From assembly GCA_025093555.1 (NCBI GenBank), contig JAIWNF010000086.1, positions 62,001-126,000 on the forward strand: a stretch of DNA of 64,000 nt. Reading direction: 5' to 3'. The notes below the pieces were generated by a model, which was not told the DNA's origin, made no database searches, and was given only the letters and a program-made list of their open reading frames with translations. The stretch's first letter is position 1. Every line of letters begins with the position of its first letter. Both the position numbers and the translations under genes were made by a program. The stretch comes from Circinella umbellata (Eukaryota > Mucoromycota > Mucoromycetes > Mucorales > Lichtheimiaceae). Shown here piece after piece: positions 1-14,700 of this stretch.

Positions 1-62
1 TTCTTCATCTTTTTCATCCTCTTGTTGTTAATCAGATAGTGTCTCCTTTCGCGCGGTCTTAT

Positions 63-2377
63 ATGAAAAACTCTTTGGTCAGTCCTTCAGAGAGTCATAC
101 TTCTCTTGACAACACGACGCAAACAAGAAACAAAGCTTCTGTTCCAGTCGAAAATAATGCAGTAATTACGTCCGAAATAGTCCCAGTTTACCAAGGTATC
201 ACGAACACTTGATATTTTTCAAAGAACAAAAAAAAAAAAAAAAAAAAAAAAAAAGAATTGATTTTTTAATATTATTAATATTTTTATTTTTCTTTGTGCG
301 ATTCAACAATCTAGTAGTTTCATCGCAAGATTCAACATTATCACGACTAGAAAACAACGTTGAAAGATCTTCAATAGATCTCGCTCATCGCTCTCAAAAC
401 CATCGAATTTCAATGAATGATGACAACATCGCAGGCACGGTTACTACTATTACAGGTGACAGTATGTCACAAACCTTAAACAATGATGGTATGAGAACTT
501 TCTCTTTTTTTTTGAGTAAAATAACTAAATCTTTCTATTATCCAACATAGTTATTAAATTGAACGATAATATATGTAGAAGTTTGATTAATACCAAAAAT
601 CATTATTAACTATTTTTAATAGGCGATGAATTGACTAGCTTAAAACGTCAACGTGACAATGATGATAAAAATGGTATTTTTTTTAATACCTATATTCAAC
701 TTATAAATTAGGATTGATTTGACTATATATAAACTTTAAAAATGTTTATTAGATGATACTACAGAAGAATCATTAGTAAAACGTGTACGTAGCAGTCAGG
801 AGCAGTATAAAGTTACTGGTTCAACTCAAAATAATAGTAGCGAGGAAAAAAATAACGACATAAAGAGAAATCTATCTGATAAAAAAAAATCCAAAGAGGC
901 TCAAAAAAATGTGAAAAGTAAATATACGAATCCATAACTATATTCAAACGAAAAGCGTACAAATAAGAGATAAAGCTTTCTTCTTTCTCTCTCTCTCTGG
1001 TCAATTCAATTAATAAGTGCTTTAATTTACAAACAAACAATTTATATAGTATTCTATTGTCCATACAAGAATTGTCATGTACAACGTAACAAGGACTCCT
1101 TTATGATTAACCATATACGGGAAAGTCATGATTCTAATATTGAAATGACTATAACAGGAACATCTCAAAATAATTCTTTAAAAAGCCATGCTTATGCTTG
1201 TGTAAGAACAGGCATGGTTGTGTATTTCGATGGTAATGGATTCTTTTTTTGAGAAACACGAGTATTTTATTATAAGTTATTAAAATTTATTCATTAATTC
1301 TTTAGGAGCATCACGTAACACATTAAATAGTAATGATAAGCTTATTCCTCTCTCTCAATATAATCAACTGGAAGAGTTGGGGAAAAAAGGTAGATGTAAT
1401 AGTTGCTTGTTCAAAAAAAAGTATATATAAGAAGGAATATACACGAAATTTCAAAATCATATTATTTATACATTATTTTTATATATATTAAATAGGTGAG
1501 CAACGGTATTACTGCCCTTATAAGGATTGTAGAACGTCAATAAACAACCGTGCTGACCATCTTTATCGTCATATTCGAACAAAGCACTACCAAAAATTTC
1601 CATTATTACCTGTTGGAGGCCATAAAGAATATGTTTTTCGAACGTCTCGGGATCAGATACTTGATTTTAGAAAAGGTACTATTAGAATAGTATTTATATA
1701 TATATATATACATTATTTCTACTTTCACTATATACTAATACTAAGAAATGTATAATACATGTATAAAATTATTATATTTATATAGAAAGCTCGCGAGATA
1801 TGTTAAATCAAGGCGAACCCATTTTAAATGCAACATTTAAAGGTACTGTATAGCTTCCTTCTATTTATATAAAAATGGTTCAAGTGAGCTTCAATAAAAA
1901 CCTTTGTTTTATTCACTAACACAAGAGTGTTATGTTTGTCTCGGGTGAATTAAAAAAATAAATACGTAAATACTGTAGATATAAAACTATTCCATTGCCC
2001 ATACATTGGATGTACAAGTAATGTTTTTACAGCTTACAGTAATACTTTTGTACATATTAAAAAGTGTCACAATCCAGATCTTGTAATTCCATCTACCATG
2101 GCAAATTGTGAATATGTTTTCAGACATCCAACGTCTAGAGAAATAATGACTTTTGACGATGGTAACGATCCAATATTGTTTTGTAACATTAACATTTTAT
2201 AAATAGGATTTGTTCAATACATATATTAATAAATAGCTAATTATTATAGTATCTTCACGAAAAACACTTAGCAAGACACAGCAGCTTATTATCGGCATCA
2301 AAGACCAAGATGAATCAAATAAGGAGGGTCATAATAGTACTACTAATAGCGATGTTAAATGGATTTTCAATAATTAA
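63..2377 (+). CDS. Protein with three repeated C2H2-like zinc-finger modules
   Basis: Ten exons read in frame: 63-195, 315-488, 623-673, 753-917, 1050-1232, 1306-1389, 1496-1675, 1786-1842, 1979-2161, 2250-2377 (445 aa if the ATG at 63 is the start). The first ~170 residues are polar with no recognised domain. Then come three copies of a module: a finger-like exon carrying (F/Y)(Y/H)CPYxxC...HI(R/K)xxH, followed by a small exon beginning with an (S)SR motif. Cys and His spacing is looser than in classical C2H2 fingers, so DNA binding is inferred. All nine introns are in phase 1. The frame is open upstream of 63 to the window edge, and a pyrimidine-rich stretch ends in CAG at 35, so further 5' exons may lie outside. 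I do not recognise the family; a regulatory or transposon-derived protein are both possible. Confidence 0.72.
228..254. repeat. Poly(A) tract in intron 1
   Basis: An uninterrupted run of about 27 A lies inside the first intron of the zinc-finger module gene. Its length should be treated as uncertain in an assembly. Confidence 0.9.
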
Positions 2378-5300
2378 TATTAGTAGTAAAAATTATATGT
2401 TAGCGATAATGATGCTCGCTATCTTTAAATGATACTTATTATATTTTTAAAAATAAATTTACTACAATATTTAATATCGTTTTCTTAAAAAAAACTAACA
2501 CGCTTTAATTGACAATGGATAACTTATACTAGCATAACAATGAATGTACAAAGACTTCTTTATATTATTCTGTTGAAAATATACGTACGTATAGGCCTTT
2601 TGATAGTATTCTACTTCAGTTTATTAAGTTTAGCCCGTCACCTCTTTTCTGAGAATATGTTCTTGGTAATACAGTGATGAGATGTTTCATATGGTCATAT
2701 CTTGTATCCAAAAAAATGATGAAGTAAAATTTGTATTACACTTTGTGTGTGTGAGAGAGAGAGAGAGAGTTTCAATTCTTGTAAACTGCACTTTAGATAA
2801 GTCTTACAAAACATTTCATTCCACATTAATAAATATCTAAATAATTTGTTCATACGGAATAACAATTCAAAATGATTTTGGTCAAATGAGTGTACATTTT
2901 AATTATTTGCGATCGAGAGTATTCCTGTTAATTTTTACACGGATTATCATGTAAAGTAAAAATTGCATCGAAAATTGCAGATTTGCTACAGCTCACTGTT
3001 TTACCTCAACAGAAATTGAGTATAGTAAAAGGTTAGTCTGTTTTTTTACGCAGCCAAAGTCCCTTCATTCTACTATTTATCAAGTGAACAAGAAGAAGGA
3101 GAACCAGCTAATGACAAACGCATGTATGACATATAACATGAACTAACAAAAGTGTGGGGCCACTTAAACATTAAAATATTCTACGAGATAATATCCATAA
3201 TATGAGAAGCGATGACCTAATGATATTACATAGTAATTGGATGGTTTGAATGTTATATATGTATTTGACACGTAAGATGATTTTTTTCTAGAGCAAAAAG
3301 TGAACATGCACACAAGAAAATGTCTGTCGTGTACACTCTCTTGAGCTTAGTTAATTACCTATTGTAACTTTTGCTAAGTAATACTACATATACCATACAA
3401 AGGATATAAATCATAAAACTCACGATTTAGCACTTTTATATAGTTTCTTGTCTATGCAGAAAAAGCGCAAAATTGGAGTAGAATATATTAAAATGCTTAG
3501 ATGATAATTTCTGATCTTAACAAATGTCTTGCTATACGAAAACGACAGAAACATCCCAAGGAAAAAAATAGCAATGCATGTGTTGTATCTTATACAGCCT
3601 GTATAAAAACTATGAAGAGAGTGTGAAATGAGTGTAACCAAACAACAAGCCACCCTCGATAATTTCAACATTATATTGATAAATGTGGTGCTGTCATGTC
3701 AAACAGCAGTACTCGTATGAACAGAAGAAATCATCATATATTACATGTTATAGCATAATACAAGGGTAAAAGTATATCTCCTTATTTTTTTTGTTCTATA
3801 TATATACACAAACTAATTTGAAACATGTTTCTTATTTGTAATAAGGTCCCAAAAAGTTAGTGCCTACTTGCTCGTGTACAGCTATATATACAACTTTAAA
3901 GTTTAGAAGAAGTTCCCGATTCGAATTAAGAGAGTAGAATTGCCAAGTGTACACAAAAAGAAAATGATGGGACCTCCGCCCCACACAGCAATTTCCCGCG
4001 GTTACAACATGGTTACTGTCAAAGGAAAAAATAATAAATTAAGTGTCAGCTTCAAAATAAAATGGTAAAGAATACAGCTCAATAGGGCTTAGTATATGAT
4101 TGATATGATTACGATATGATATGATTAACTGATAACCATAAAATACCATCCCTAATTAAAAACAGATATACAAGATCTTTTCTATTTATTCATGATGGAA
4201 AAAGATGTCAAATATACAAAAAAAAAAGTGTATGTATAAAAACATTTAATAAATAATAGATTTGAAGTACCAACTTGGTTTAGTATTGTAAGCTCAAAAC
4301 ATGAAACACGAAAGATCGTCGACGGATAATTAAAAAAAAATATTAATATAAAGAATTGTTAGATAAAAATAAATGATAATATTTTTTCTGTTTATTATTA
4401 TTCAGATAGCAAAATATTATTTTTAATGGTTAAAAAAAAAGAAATAAAGAACACCTCGTTGTTGTTACCATACAGTACAATGTTGTTACTATGACTACCT
4501 AGTGGATGAGAAGTTTCCAAGGTAACACAGTTTTTTTTTTGTCAGAAGTAGATCATGATCCTTTTTTTTCTTTTATTAAGTATAGATTACAATTTTCAGT
4601 AGGATCGTAAATCATTATCATTTGCCAGAAAAAAAAAACTGTATGTTATACAAAATAATGTTTTATTTATTTTTTCTGTGTACACATTAGATTCGATCTC
4701 AAATTTAAACCATAATATTTGATAGTCATGGTGATGATTTGAATAATAACTGAGACAAATTGAATCAAGAAAGTTAATATAATGTATGTGAAGAAATCCA
4801 GCCAATCGATGATTTTCTTGTCATCATTAATTTATATGAGGTAAAATTATAATTTCAGGGGTCGGGGATGTATCTGTATAATTGAGGGTGGGGTAATATA
4901 GAGAGAAGTGGGAAGGAGAAAGAAACAGGAGCGTGTGTAGCTCAATGCAACTAGAAGACTCAGCTTATATGTTCAGGGCGGCGAATAAGTGTATTTCAAA
5001 GTCGCCGATTTATAATTCATCTTACATGTTATATACTTACAAATGAACAATAATATAGATATCTATTTATTACTTTCACACATCAACTTAAAAAGAAGTT
5101 TAATGCAAAAATATTCCCATCCGACTTGCATTAATGAAAAAAGGGTTTCGTTTGTTGGTCGGTGAATATGTAAGCCGTGATCCGGTATAAAGATCCAAAA
5201 AAAAAAAGAGCTTGAATAAACTGTTCAGTTTATGGTAAACTGTCCGTGTTGTACCATAAGAGGTATCTTTATTGGAACCAATCAAAGAATTTATAATTGA

Positions 5301-5510
5301 AAAAAGAGTAGGGAACTCGCGTTGAACAAGAAAAAAAATTCTGTCCTTTATTAACAAAAGCTTGTGCCATTCAAAATAATAAAACATTTTTTTTTTCTTT
5401 TGTTCGAATCGTTCTTTTCCTTCTTTTCAACCCTTTTTTTTTTTTTACTCCACATATATAAACAAACCAATCCTTTTTTTTTTTTTTGATAGCAAAGTTC
5501 ACTATAACCA
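2378..5510. other. Intergenic, AT-rich, no gene seen
   Basis: About 3.1 kb with only short open frames (up to 95 codons) that lack splice-consistent extension or recognisable motifs. A (GA)n microsatellite follows a short GT run near 2748-2770, and there are several A/T homopolymers. A slightly GC-richer patch lies at 4855-5000. The last ~150 bp before the GATA gene are pyrimidine runs, typical of promoters or 5' leaders in this window. Confidence 0.6.
4102..4134 (+). promoter_or_regulatory. Cluster of four GATA motifs upstream of a GATA-factor gene
   Basis: Four GATA tetranucleotides start at 4102, 4113, 4118 and 4131, within 33 bp and about 1.4 kb upstream of the AreA-like start codon. AreA/Gat1-type factors bind HGATAR and often regulate their own or each other's promoters. 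Only the last site (GATAA) fits HGATAR well, and GATA is common by chance in such AT-rich DNA, so function is speculative. Confidence 0.25.
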
Positions 5511-6852
5511 ATGAGTAATAAAAGTCGACGACAATCTGCACGCCCTTCTACAACTGACACTGCTGCTGCCATTCTTTCTGATTCTTTATTTCCTGCTCCT
5601 CCACAAAAAGAACATGAAAAGAAAAAAGAAGATCCCTTGGGATCTCAAGTTTGGCGACTTTATACCAAAGCGAAAGATACTTTACCAAATGGATCTCGTT
5701 TGGAAAACTTGACTTGGCGTATGATGGCAATGAATTTGAGAAAAAAACAGTTAGAAGAACAAAAACAACAGCAGCAGCTAAAAGAAGTTCAAAAGCTTAA
5801 GGTTGAACAAGAAGACGAAGTAATGGAACCCATTGAATTAAATCAACCTTTCCCCATGGTAAGTTTTTATTATTATTATTATAATTATTATATATTTCTC
5901 TTTTTTTTTTCTCACTGCTTAAAAAAAACAACAACAACGATATCAACATAAAAAAAAAAAGAAATCTAAAACGAGCATATATGCTCATGAACCAAAAGCT
6001 ACTTCCAGCATTACTATTCCTTCTGACCCTTCGGCTGAATCCCTTAAACATTCGTTTGACTCGCTTCATGTCACTCAACCATGTTCCGCTCCTTCGCCAA
6101 CATCCTCCATAATATCTTCTCCTACCACATCTATATCATCACCACCAAAAAGAGAAGATCCAAAAGAACTTACAAAATGTGCAAACTGTGAAACTACCAC
6201 AACGTAAGTAGAATGTACTGATTTGGTGACTAGGTGTGGAAAAATTGGGTGTGAATGATATATATTTTTAGTAATTAGTAACTGATGATAATGATGATGA
6301 TTATTATTTAATAGCCCATTGTGGCGAAGGGACACTGAAGGTCAACCCCTATGTAATGCATGTGGTTTATTCTTAAAACTACATGGTGTAGTAAGACCAT
6401 TAAGCTTAAAGACAAATGTAATTAAAAAACGCAACCGTAGTGGTAGTTTACAATTAAATCAAACACCCAACAGGAATGGATCTTCTACAACAGCAATTGC
6501 ACCACTTGAAAATGATAACAAAAAACGACAACGTATTGATAGTCGACCAGCAGTAGTAATTGCTGCTGATGAAGAAGAAATGTTTGCAACACCTGGTGAT
6601 GGATTTAAGAATGTTTTATTGGCCAAGAAACAACAACAGCAACAACGACAGCAACAAATGCTAAATAATATCATGTTTGGATTAACTCCTGATCAATGGC
6701 GACAATTAATTCTATTACAACAAGCAGGAACCACGACTGCAATTACGACAACTGAAGAACCTACATCACCTGGATCGTCAGGTACAACAACAACAACAAC
6801 CCCTGTTGTTCATCACAATAATGAAGCATCTATTTCTGCTTCTTGGTCCTAA
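5511..6852 (+). CDS. areA: AreA/NIT2/Gat1-like GATA transcription factor
   Basis: Three exons, 5511-5858, 5962-6203 and 6315-6852, give 375 aa. Residues ~46-73 (VWRLYTKAK...[15 protein letters not shown]) match the N-terminal DUF1752 block of fungal nitrogen GATA factors. Residues 189-213 form one CX2CX17CX2C finger containing PLWRR and [13 protein letters not shown], followed by the basic VVRPLSLKT...IKKRNR tail typical of AreA/NIT2/Gln3. The last intron splits the finger just before PLWRR. The C-terminal third has Gln and Thr tracts. The expected role is nuclear activation of nitrogen-catabolite genes through HGATAR sites. At 375 aa it is far shorter than ascomycete AreA (~880 aa) and nearer yeast Gat1 (510 aa), so strict orthology is uncertain. 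The family assignment is secure. Confidence 0.92.
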
Positions 6853-9800
6853 CCCTCTTTTTTTTTTCAAGCATGAATTCTTCCACACACACTCTCAAAT
6901 TCTCTCCCTCATTCTCGCATAGCCATTATCTCCATTCAAATAGCAACAGTAGCGCAAAATACCCCATCTTTTTTTTTTTACTCCCAGACGTACCTATTAT
7001 TTACCACATTTTTATTATTATTCTTTTCTCAATTGAACCCTAAAAAGAACTTTACACCTTACTAACTTTATTTCTTTTAACTGTATATTCATTTTTCAAA
7101 TCCTCTCCATATATGCTTTTTCTTTTGTTTTATTCTATGACAATTTAGTTATTACCATTATCACCATTATTATTATTTATTTTAGTTAGCAATTTAAAAT
7201 AACTATATTGTATAAACCATTTATTTCCATTATATTAATAGCTATAAGACGAAGGTATATTCGCTGAGTTTTAGAATTAAAGGTATCATTTAAGTTATAC
7301 AATTGCTTAAAATGAAGTATGTTACACAAGTGATCATCGGTGGTCCCTTCCTGTGTAAATGTTTTTTTTTTTTTCGGGACGAAAGAATTGGAAAAAAAAA
7401 AGTTCCTAAATGTGACCAAAAATTTACATGATGTTTCTTTTATGAACAGTGAAAATTATTCGATAGAATCATATTACAACGCTATCATAATTACTTGTAA
7501 TGATAACTTTTCTATTTTGTAAGTATGTATAGTAAATTGTTGTATCGTCACCAATGTATTACAGATGTTGATCTATTTCAATTGATTTGGATAACAAAAA
7601 AAATACCATGGCTATTATTCGAGTGTTAAAACATAATTCATTTCTCACGGTTCACGATAGCGCTTTTTATAATAGCTTTAAGCAAACAGGAAAATAATGC
7701 TCTGCGTTTTCGAATAATAAAAGAGTTTCAAACATTAGACTTTGGGGTAATTTTTTAAACCGCTTCACTGTTCCCCACAAGTTTTCATGATAATGACAAG
7801 AACCAAACTTATTATAGAACAAGGTATTCTTTTTTTGGTGCATTAAATCTCCCAATTTTGAAATGCGCTTCTCGAATTCAACGCTACTTATATGAGAATC
7901 CTCCGCTGTAATATTACTATCGATACCACACGCATTCCTTAGAGAAACCCTTTCTACGTATATACGTAATAGCTATAGTATTCTACTGCTTTTTTCATAC
8001 TTTCTTTTTCTACCATCGGAAATCACTTATATTTCACCTGATGCAGTAGAATAAAATTGACATAGAAACAAATGATCATCTGAGTATTCTGCTTTATTAT
8101 ATGATAAAGGATTATATCCCGGCGGCGAAACATACATGTTATCCCACTCCCACAACCCCAAAACACAAAAAAAAAAATTATCCAAAAGCGCAATAAAAAT
8201 AAAACTCTATTTACTTTTGTACTTCATTTCTATTTTGACACAAAAGTGATGTGCCGAGTGATCGGAAGCAAGTACCTAATAAAACAAATATTAATACTCG
8301 ATAGCACAACATAAATATAGTTTACTGAAATGATGTTTATCTGTACTGCATCGGGTATGTGTGTGAATTTCAAAGAACGGGACGCTTTTTTTTTCTTATT
8401 TGACTCGGTGGAATGCAACTAAAATCATTATTCCTTTTCTTATAGAATCATTACTTGCTCAACGAACACATTATCATTTTTACAACCTTTTTCATATTAC
8501 ATTGGCTCTCGTTTCTCTATGGTTGAATGGGTGCTTTTTAACCAATTTATATAATGTGGAGGGCTGGAGGGGATATCACATTAACAAAGAAATGGTTTTC
8601 ACTTATAGTATTATATTATGTAGATAATGTTATTAAAATATTCCAGCCAAGGAAATCACCTGATCTATCTATACCAGTACCATCAGTCAATAAGATCTAG
8701 TTGTATGAACAATAAACAATTTAGTGATTGCTAAGCAATGAACTAGATCAATACTATCTAGACTGCCCATAGAATGAATCTGATGTAAATATATACTCTG
8801 CTCCTTATATTCAGTTATACAATGGCTATTTTGTTGTTAATACTCCTTATTTAAACAATTTGATTCAAAAAGAAGTACTACTTACAAAGCTCTTTACAAC
8901 GAGTATTAGACAATAAAAGTTTACCTCTGCTAATGATGGAACAAATATGGTTATGTCATACTTTGAGTGACTTTACTGTAATTGGTACAAAAAAAAATAG
9001 CTTTTAGATATTGAAAAAGACAATGATTTTTTTTAAATCTTGGATTGTAATTGAAATAAAGTAAGTATATGACATCAGTCTAATTGTTTATAAGTAAATA
9101 ATCATTAAAATGATACATAACTCAACTTACTAGTATTCATCATGTATTCATAAATATTGCAAAGACGTCCATATATAAATTATTTAATAATGTTTTGTAT
9201 AGATTGTTTCATTATTGGCGTCGCTTATAGATTTTTTGTACGTACACATTCTGCAAACCATTACATACAATAATTTATTGTCTTTGAACTTGATCTAAGT
9301 AGTACTGTACAGATTTCTTTTGCAGACTAATCGAGTATAAGCAACAAATAACTCTCTTATAACATTAATCTTGGTGACGGATATTTTTGTGCTACGGGCA
9401 CCAACATTGATAGCTCGCTGTCAGCAATCAATAATGGCATTTTTCTTACACTATTTAGTTATTGTACAACCATCACTACCACTGTTATTATGACCATCAT
9501 TATTAGCGATCATAATAAAGCAACATCAAAAGGATCATGGTTTTGTCGGGCATTTAAAAACGATCGACAAAATATTACTGTACATACATCTTTTGCTGTC
9601 ATGTACGTAGTGCTGAAATAATATATAAAAAAACCAAATAACTTTTTTCTCTTATTCATGTGTGTTTTATAATATCAAAATCTTTTTGCTCTTAAAGATA
9701 TTTGTACTACGTACATCACACTTTTTTTTTTCTTTTGTCTAAAATAGTATTACAGATCCGGTTTTAGATTTGTTCATTTAAACAGAGGCATCAGTATTCT

Positions 9801-11710
9801 ATTATTATAAAAGTAAAATCGATGATACGTAAGAAAACCTTTTTTTGTTTATTTACATAACAAACTTTGAAACAAAATGAACTTGATTCATGCTTTTGTA
9901 TGAGGTTGTTATTTTATTGAATAATCGATATTATTGAATTACTAGACAGGTATATATTGAGTTGATATAAAAATGGGTTATGGTGGGATTATCATTTTAT
10001 GCTCATCTTTTTTATTGCAGATAGATGTATGCATGTGTGCATGATATCACCGAGCTGTGTGTTGTCGTCAAAATAATATTTATATTTGTTTCTGGAAGAC
10101 AAGTGATTGATATGTTATTAAACATCATCATTTGATATCTAAACAATTATTATATTAAACCCCACATTATCTTTCTTGTCGTTAAAAGTATTATTTTGAT
10201 TCAAATCTTTTTCATCAACATATCATAATATATACTTTAGTGTTGAGGGCAAATGATTATTAGTAAAATAATATGCAACTCCCCCCCCCCTTCTTTTCCT
10301 TAGTTTTACTGAGTTCTTTTTATAAACACATGTTTCTTTGTAGAATTATGAAACACAAAAAAAATAAAATTAAAAAGGAGGAAAAGGGAAAGGTATTTCG
10401 AATTATTATAACTGTTTTATCTATTTATTTATTCTTACAGCATACATATTCAAATTAATAATATTATAAAAAGACACTTAAATTTTGTTCACTTCAAGAG
10501 TAAGAAATAAAAAAAAAAAAGTAGGAGAGGTTTTCTATGCAACATAATGTAATGCATAGCACCACATGTAATATTAAATAGAATACTCAAGTGATGCCGT
10601 GTTACTGATTTGATCCGCGTGTTTCTTTATACATGTAAGCAACATCGTCATCAAACTTGTTATGAGAAAGGGCAACCCGGAATTTCTTTAAAGCATACTA
10701 TTATAATAATCAATACAATTATGCGTAACAACGTGAAGCACAAAGGGGCTTTTTTCGTTGAACCGTTTCTTTTTTTTTGTGAAACATAGTGTAACAATGA
10801 AAACTAACAACTTTGTGGCACTTTTATCAAAAAAACATCATAGAGTAAAAAAAAGAACAATGCTTATAAATCTTCCTATATTATTATTAACTAATTATTC
10901 AATAAAAAAAAAGTTATACAATTCGCACCCCTTTTAAAAGAACACTAGAGTATTATGCAAATGTAATAAATAAATTATAATATCTTATTCTACGTTTTGA
11001 CAAGGTTTTCTTTTTTATTTATAAACAAAGAATATATAATAGACCTGAGTTTATATTTATTATTCTATACAAAGACAACCCGAGTTTAAAGTTGTTTCTA
11101 TGGTTTTTTTTTTTACGTGAGCTCATGATGATGAAAAGGTAACCATGACATTGCCAAAAGAATTAATAAAAAAGTGATGTGGGAACAACAGCTTTGAAAG
11201 TTTTTTTTTTGAGGTTGCACGGACATCGTAGTCATGTGTTGAATAAAAAAAAAAATAAGGATAAGTGGTAAGATGAATCTCTTTTTTCTGTGCTACGATC
11301 TGACTATAATCTATCATCCCTGACTTTCTTTTTAATGACGAGTAGCTTTTTTCTTTCTATTATATATTTATCGTAATAAAATATCAAAATGAAGTGCTAT
11401 ATAATAAATTAAGAGTCTTTTTTTTAAAGAGAAAAAATAAAAATAGAGCATCTTATTTTACATATAAAAAAAAGCATTGTATGAAAAGAGTATCTTGAAA
11501 TAGTGTGGTACAAAATGCAAGAAAAGGCATAGAAAGAGAGAAAGTTCATTCCCCTTTTTGTTGTAGTACAAAGTAAAAGGCAAGCCCACTAGACACCTCG
11601 TTTATTTTTTTGTTTTTTTTTTTCCTTTTTTTCTTCTCTCTTTTTTTCTTCTTCTTTTTTTTTTCAATCAATCTTTTTTTATTTTTATTTTTTGAAAGTA
11701 TAGAAAATAA
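6853..11710. other. Long intergenic region, no gene seen
   Basis: About 4.9 kb of AT-rich DNA. Open frames stay below ~80 codons, none continues across plausible splice sites, and I recognised no protein motif. No convincing tRNA was found: nothing resembling a B box sits in a foldable context. The 3' part (11580-11700) is dominated by T runs and CT tracts, the usual leader of the next gene. Confidence 0.55.
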
Positions 11711-14700
11711 ATGCCTGAAGCAACAAAAACAAGACGAACTTCTTCTTTAGCAAGTGTAGGTGTTACTTCACCACCTAAAACAACTACACGAACAACTACA
11801 CGTACTTCTCCAACTTCTAGTGGTACTAAAATGACAACTACTACTACTCGCACAACAACTTCTGGAACAGTTTCATCAGCAAGATTAGCTACAACTACTA
11901 CTACTTCAAGAACAAAACCATCTACGACAGCAACAGGTACAAGACGTCCATCCACTGCTACTACAGGTACAGTTAATCGTGTTAGTAGAACCATTAGTGC
12001 TGATAAAAATACTTCATCATCACCTGGTACATCAACAACAAGACGAGCATCCACTACTATTGGAGCAACATCAACAAGTCGTCGTTCTGTACCTAGTTCT
12101 ACTGCTCCTTCCACTTCTGAAGTAAAAAAGTCAACAACTACCAGCGCAGATCTTAGAGCAGAAATTAAATCATTGACAGAAAAGGTAAAGAGTAAAAATT
12201 ATTTGGTTGTTGTTGCCCCGATCCCTTTTTTTTTTCGCATCACAAACAATCCGAAAATGTAACAAATTTTTAATATTTGTTTTTCTTTTCGCTATTTGTT
12301 ATTGTGTAAGAGAGAGAGAGAGAGAGAGAAAAGGCTGAAACTCTCAATCATATGTAAACATTAAATTTATCAATTTGCAAACTCACATGTTTTTTTTATA
12401 ATAATACTTAGAATCAAGAGATCAACAAGACGTTAAATGATAAACAACAACAACTTGACTCTAAAGAAACTGAACTTGATGAATTAAAAGCTGCCAAAAC
12501 AGATATTGAAACCAAATTGAAAGAACAACAAGAAACATTTACAGAACAAACGACTGATTTACAAACTCAAATGGAAGAATTGAAAAAATTGAATGATGAA
12601 CATGCAACACAATCAGATGAACTGAAAAAAGAATTTGAAAAACAATTGGAAGAACAATTGGAAGAACAATTGGGAAAAAAATTGGAAGAGAAATTGGATG
12701 AGAAAATAAATGAAAAACAAAAAGAACATGAACAAGAATTGGAACAGTTACGTGAAACAATGGAGGATTTACGTGATAGATTAGAAGAAGAAAATAAACA
12801 ATTAGAAGAACAAATAGTTGTTAAAGAGACTGAAATTCGTAAACTTGAAAAGGATTTGGATGAACTTCGTGATAATGTTCAAGTAAGTTATTATTATGAT
12901 ACATAAGAGAAAAAGAAAGATGAGAATATACCCTGATGACGATGTTGATGTGGAGAAGCAAAAAATTAATCAAATCCAATTTTAATAGGAAATGCATAAA
13001 TCACATCAAACTCGGATTACCAGTTATAGTAATCAGTTGAACCAACAACATGCCGAACAAATTGAACAGTTGAGAAAAGATTATGAACAAAAACTTTCTG
13101 ATTTACAAAAGAAGATTCCCAATGATAATGTACAAAGTACATTACAAGAAGAGAAAGCATTACTTGAAAGTAAATTAAAGGTAGTTAATTATGTTTTGCT
13201 GTTGTTGTTGGAGAATTCAATATATATAGCACTTCACTCTTGTTACATAAGAAAAAAAAAGAATTAATAGTCTATTGGATTAGGATGCGGAAAAGGCTAC
13301 TGTTGAATTGAAACAAGAATATGAAAAGAAATTACAAGAGTTAAAAGATGAATTAAACAAACAATCCAGTGTATTCACAACAGATCATGAGAAGAATACT
13401 CAAAAGATAGTTGACAGTCACCAGGTAAAATATTAAAAAAATAATAATCGGATGACTCGGAATTCATTCCGTCGACCCCAAACAACTTTTTTGTTTTCTC
13501 TCCCTCCCTAAATCTTTGTAAGCTAATTCTCGCTGACACTTATTAATCATTATAGAATGAGTTGACTACCTTACGTAAAAACCATGACGACAAAGTAAAG
13601 TCACTTGAACAAGAACATTCTCGTATCTTATCTGATGCTAAGCAACAAATTGAACAACTAAATAAAGCCAAATCTGAAATTGAGGTAATTTTTATACTTT
13701 TTAGTGAAACTATTTGAAAAATATAGAATGACTAACTTTTGGGGTAATCCATTATTATTATTATAGGAGACAAATAAAAAAGAACAGGCCATGTTAAAAG
13801 AAAATTTTCAAAAGGAGTTAAAACAAGCTAAATCTGATCAAGAAGGTAATATCAATCGGTTACAAGAAGTGAACCGCTTAGCACTGGGTCAAGTTGCACA
13901 ATTACGTGCCAAGAACGGAGATACAAAAATTGAATTGGAACAAGAATTTAAAAGGAAGCTTGGTGAGGAACGTACCAAATATCAAGTAAGCTTTTTTATA
14001 CATTTTAAACTAAACCATAACAGGGCTTCCATTATTATTATTTTTCTATCTTTTCTCCTCCCCCCCCCTCTCTCTCTCTCTTAAAAATGGATTGCAGAAT
14101 AGAAAAAAAAAGATACCTTTCTTTATATAGTAATTTAGTAACATGTGGTACATTAATAGAAACAATTAGATCAAGATTATACAGAAAAGTTCAACTCGTT
14201 GCAAACTAAACATGAAGAAAGGTTAAAAGAACAAAAAGAACACTATGAATTGAAAATTCATCAATCTGTTGAAGAACATGAACATGAAATGAATCAATTA
14301 AAGAGTTCCTATGACAAAGTAACTGAAACATCGACAAGAAACTCAACAACAGCACAAACACGGGTTGATACTGAACAACGTATGAGAGCAGATTTGGAAC
14401 AACAACTTGACAAGATGAAAAAAGAGCATTGTCAAGTGATCGATCAAATGCAAGAGCATCATGCACGTTCAATTGCTCAGCTTGAGGCTAAATTAAAACA
14501 AGAGTCTGATAAACAAATTCAATCTGATCAACTACATCAAAAGGAATTAGACCGTTTTGATGCTGAACGTGAAGGTTATTTTGCAGAGATTAAAAAAGAA
14601 GTTGAGGTACGTAAGCACATATATGATAATAGTTATTGTTATTATTAGTAGTAATGAAAAAGAGGAATTACTTTATTAAGTTGGATATGTAATTTTTTAA

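Noticed and set aside
3420..3671. 83-codon minus-strand frame in the first intergenic region
   Set aside because: No recognisable motif, no upstream or downstream exon, composition like random AT-rich sequence.
6853..11710. tRNA or other structured RNA in the long intergenic gap
   Set aside because: No B-box-like sequence in a cloverleaf context could be found; only A/T runs and short frames.
11668..12114. 148-codon Val-rich minus-strand frame
   Set aside because: Antisense shadow of the Thr-rich first exon of the coiled-coil gene (ACN codons read as GT-rich).
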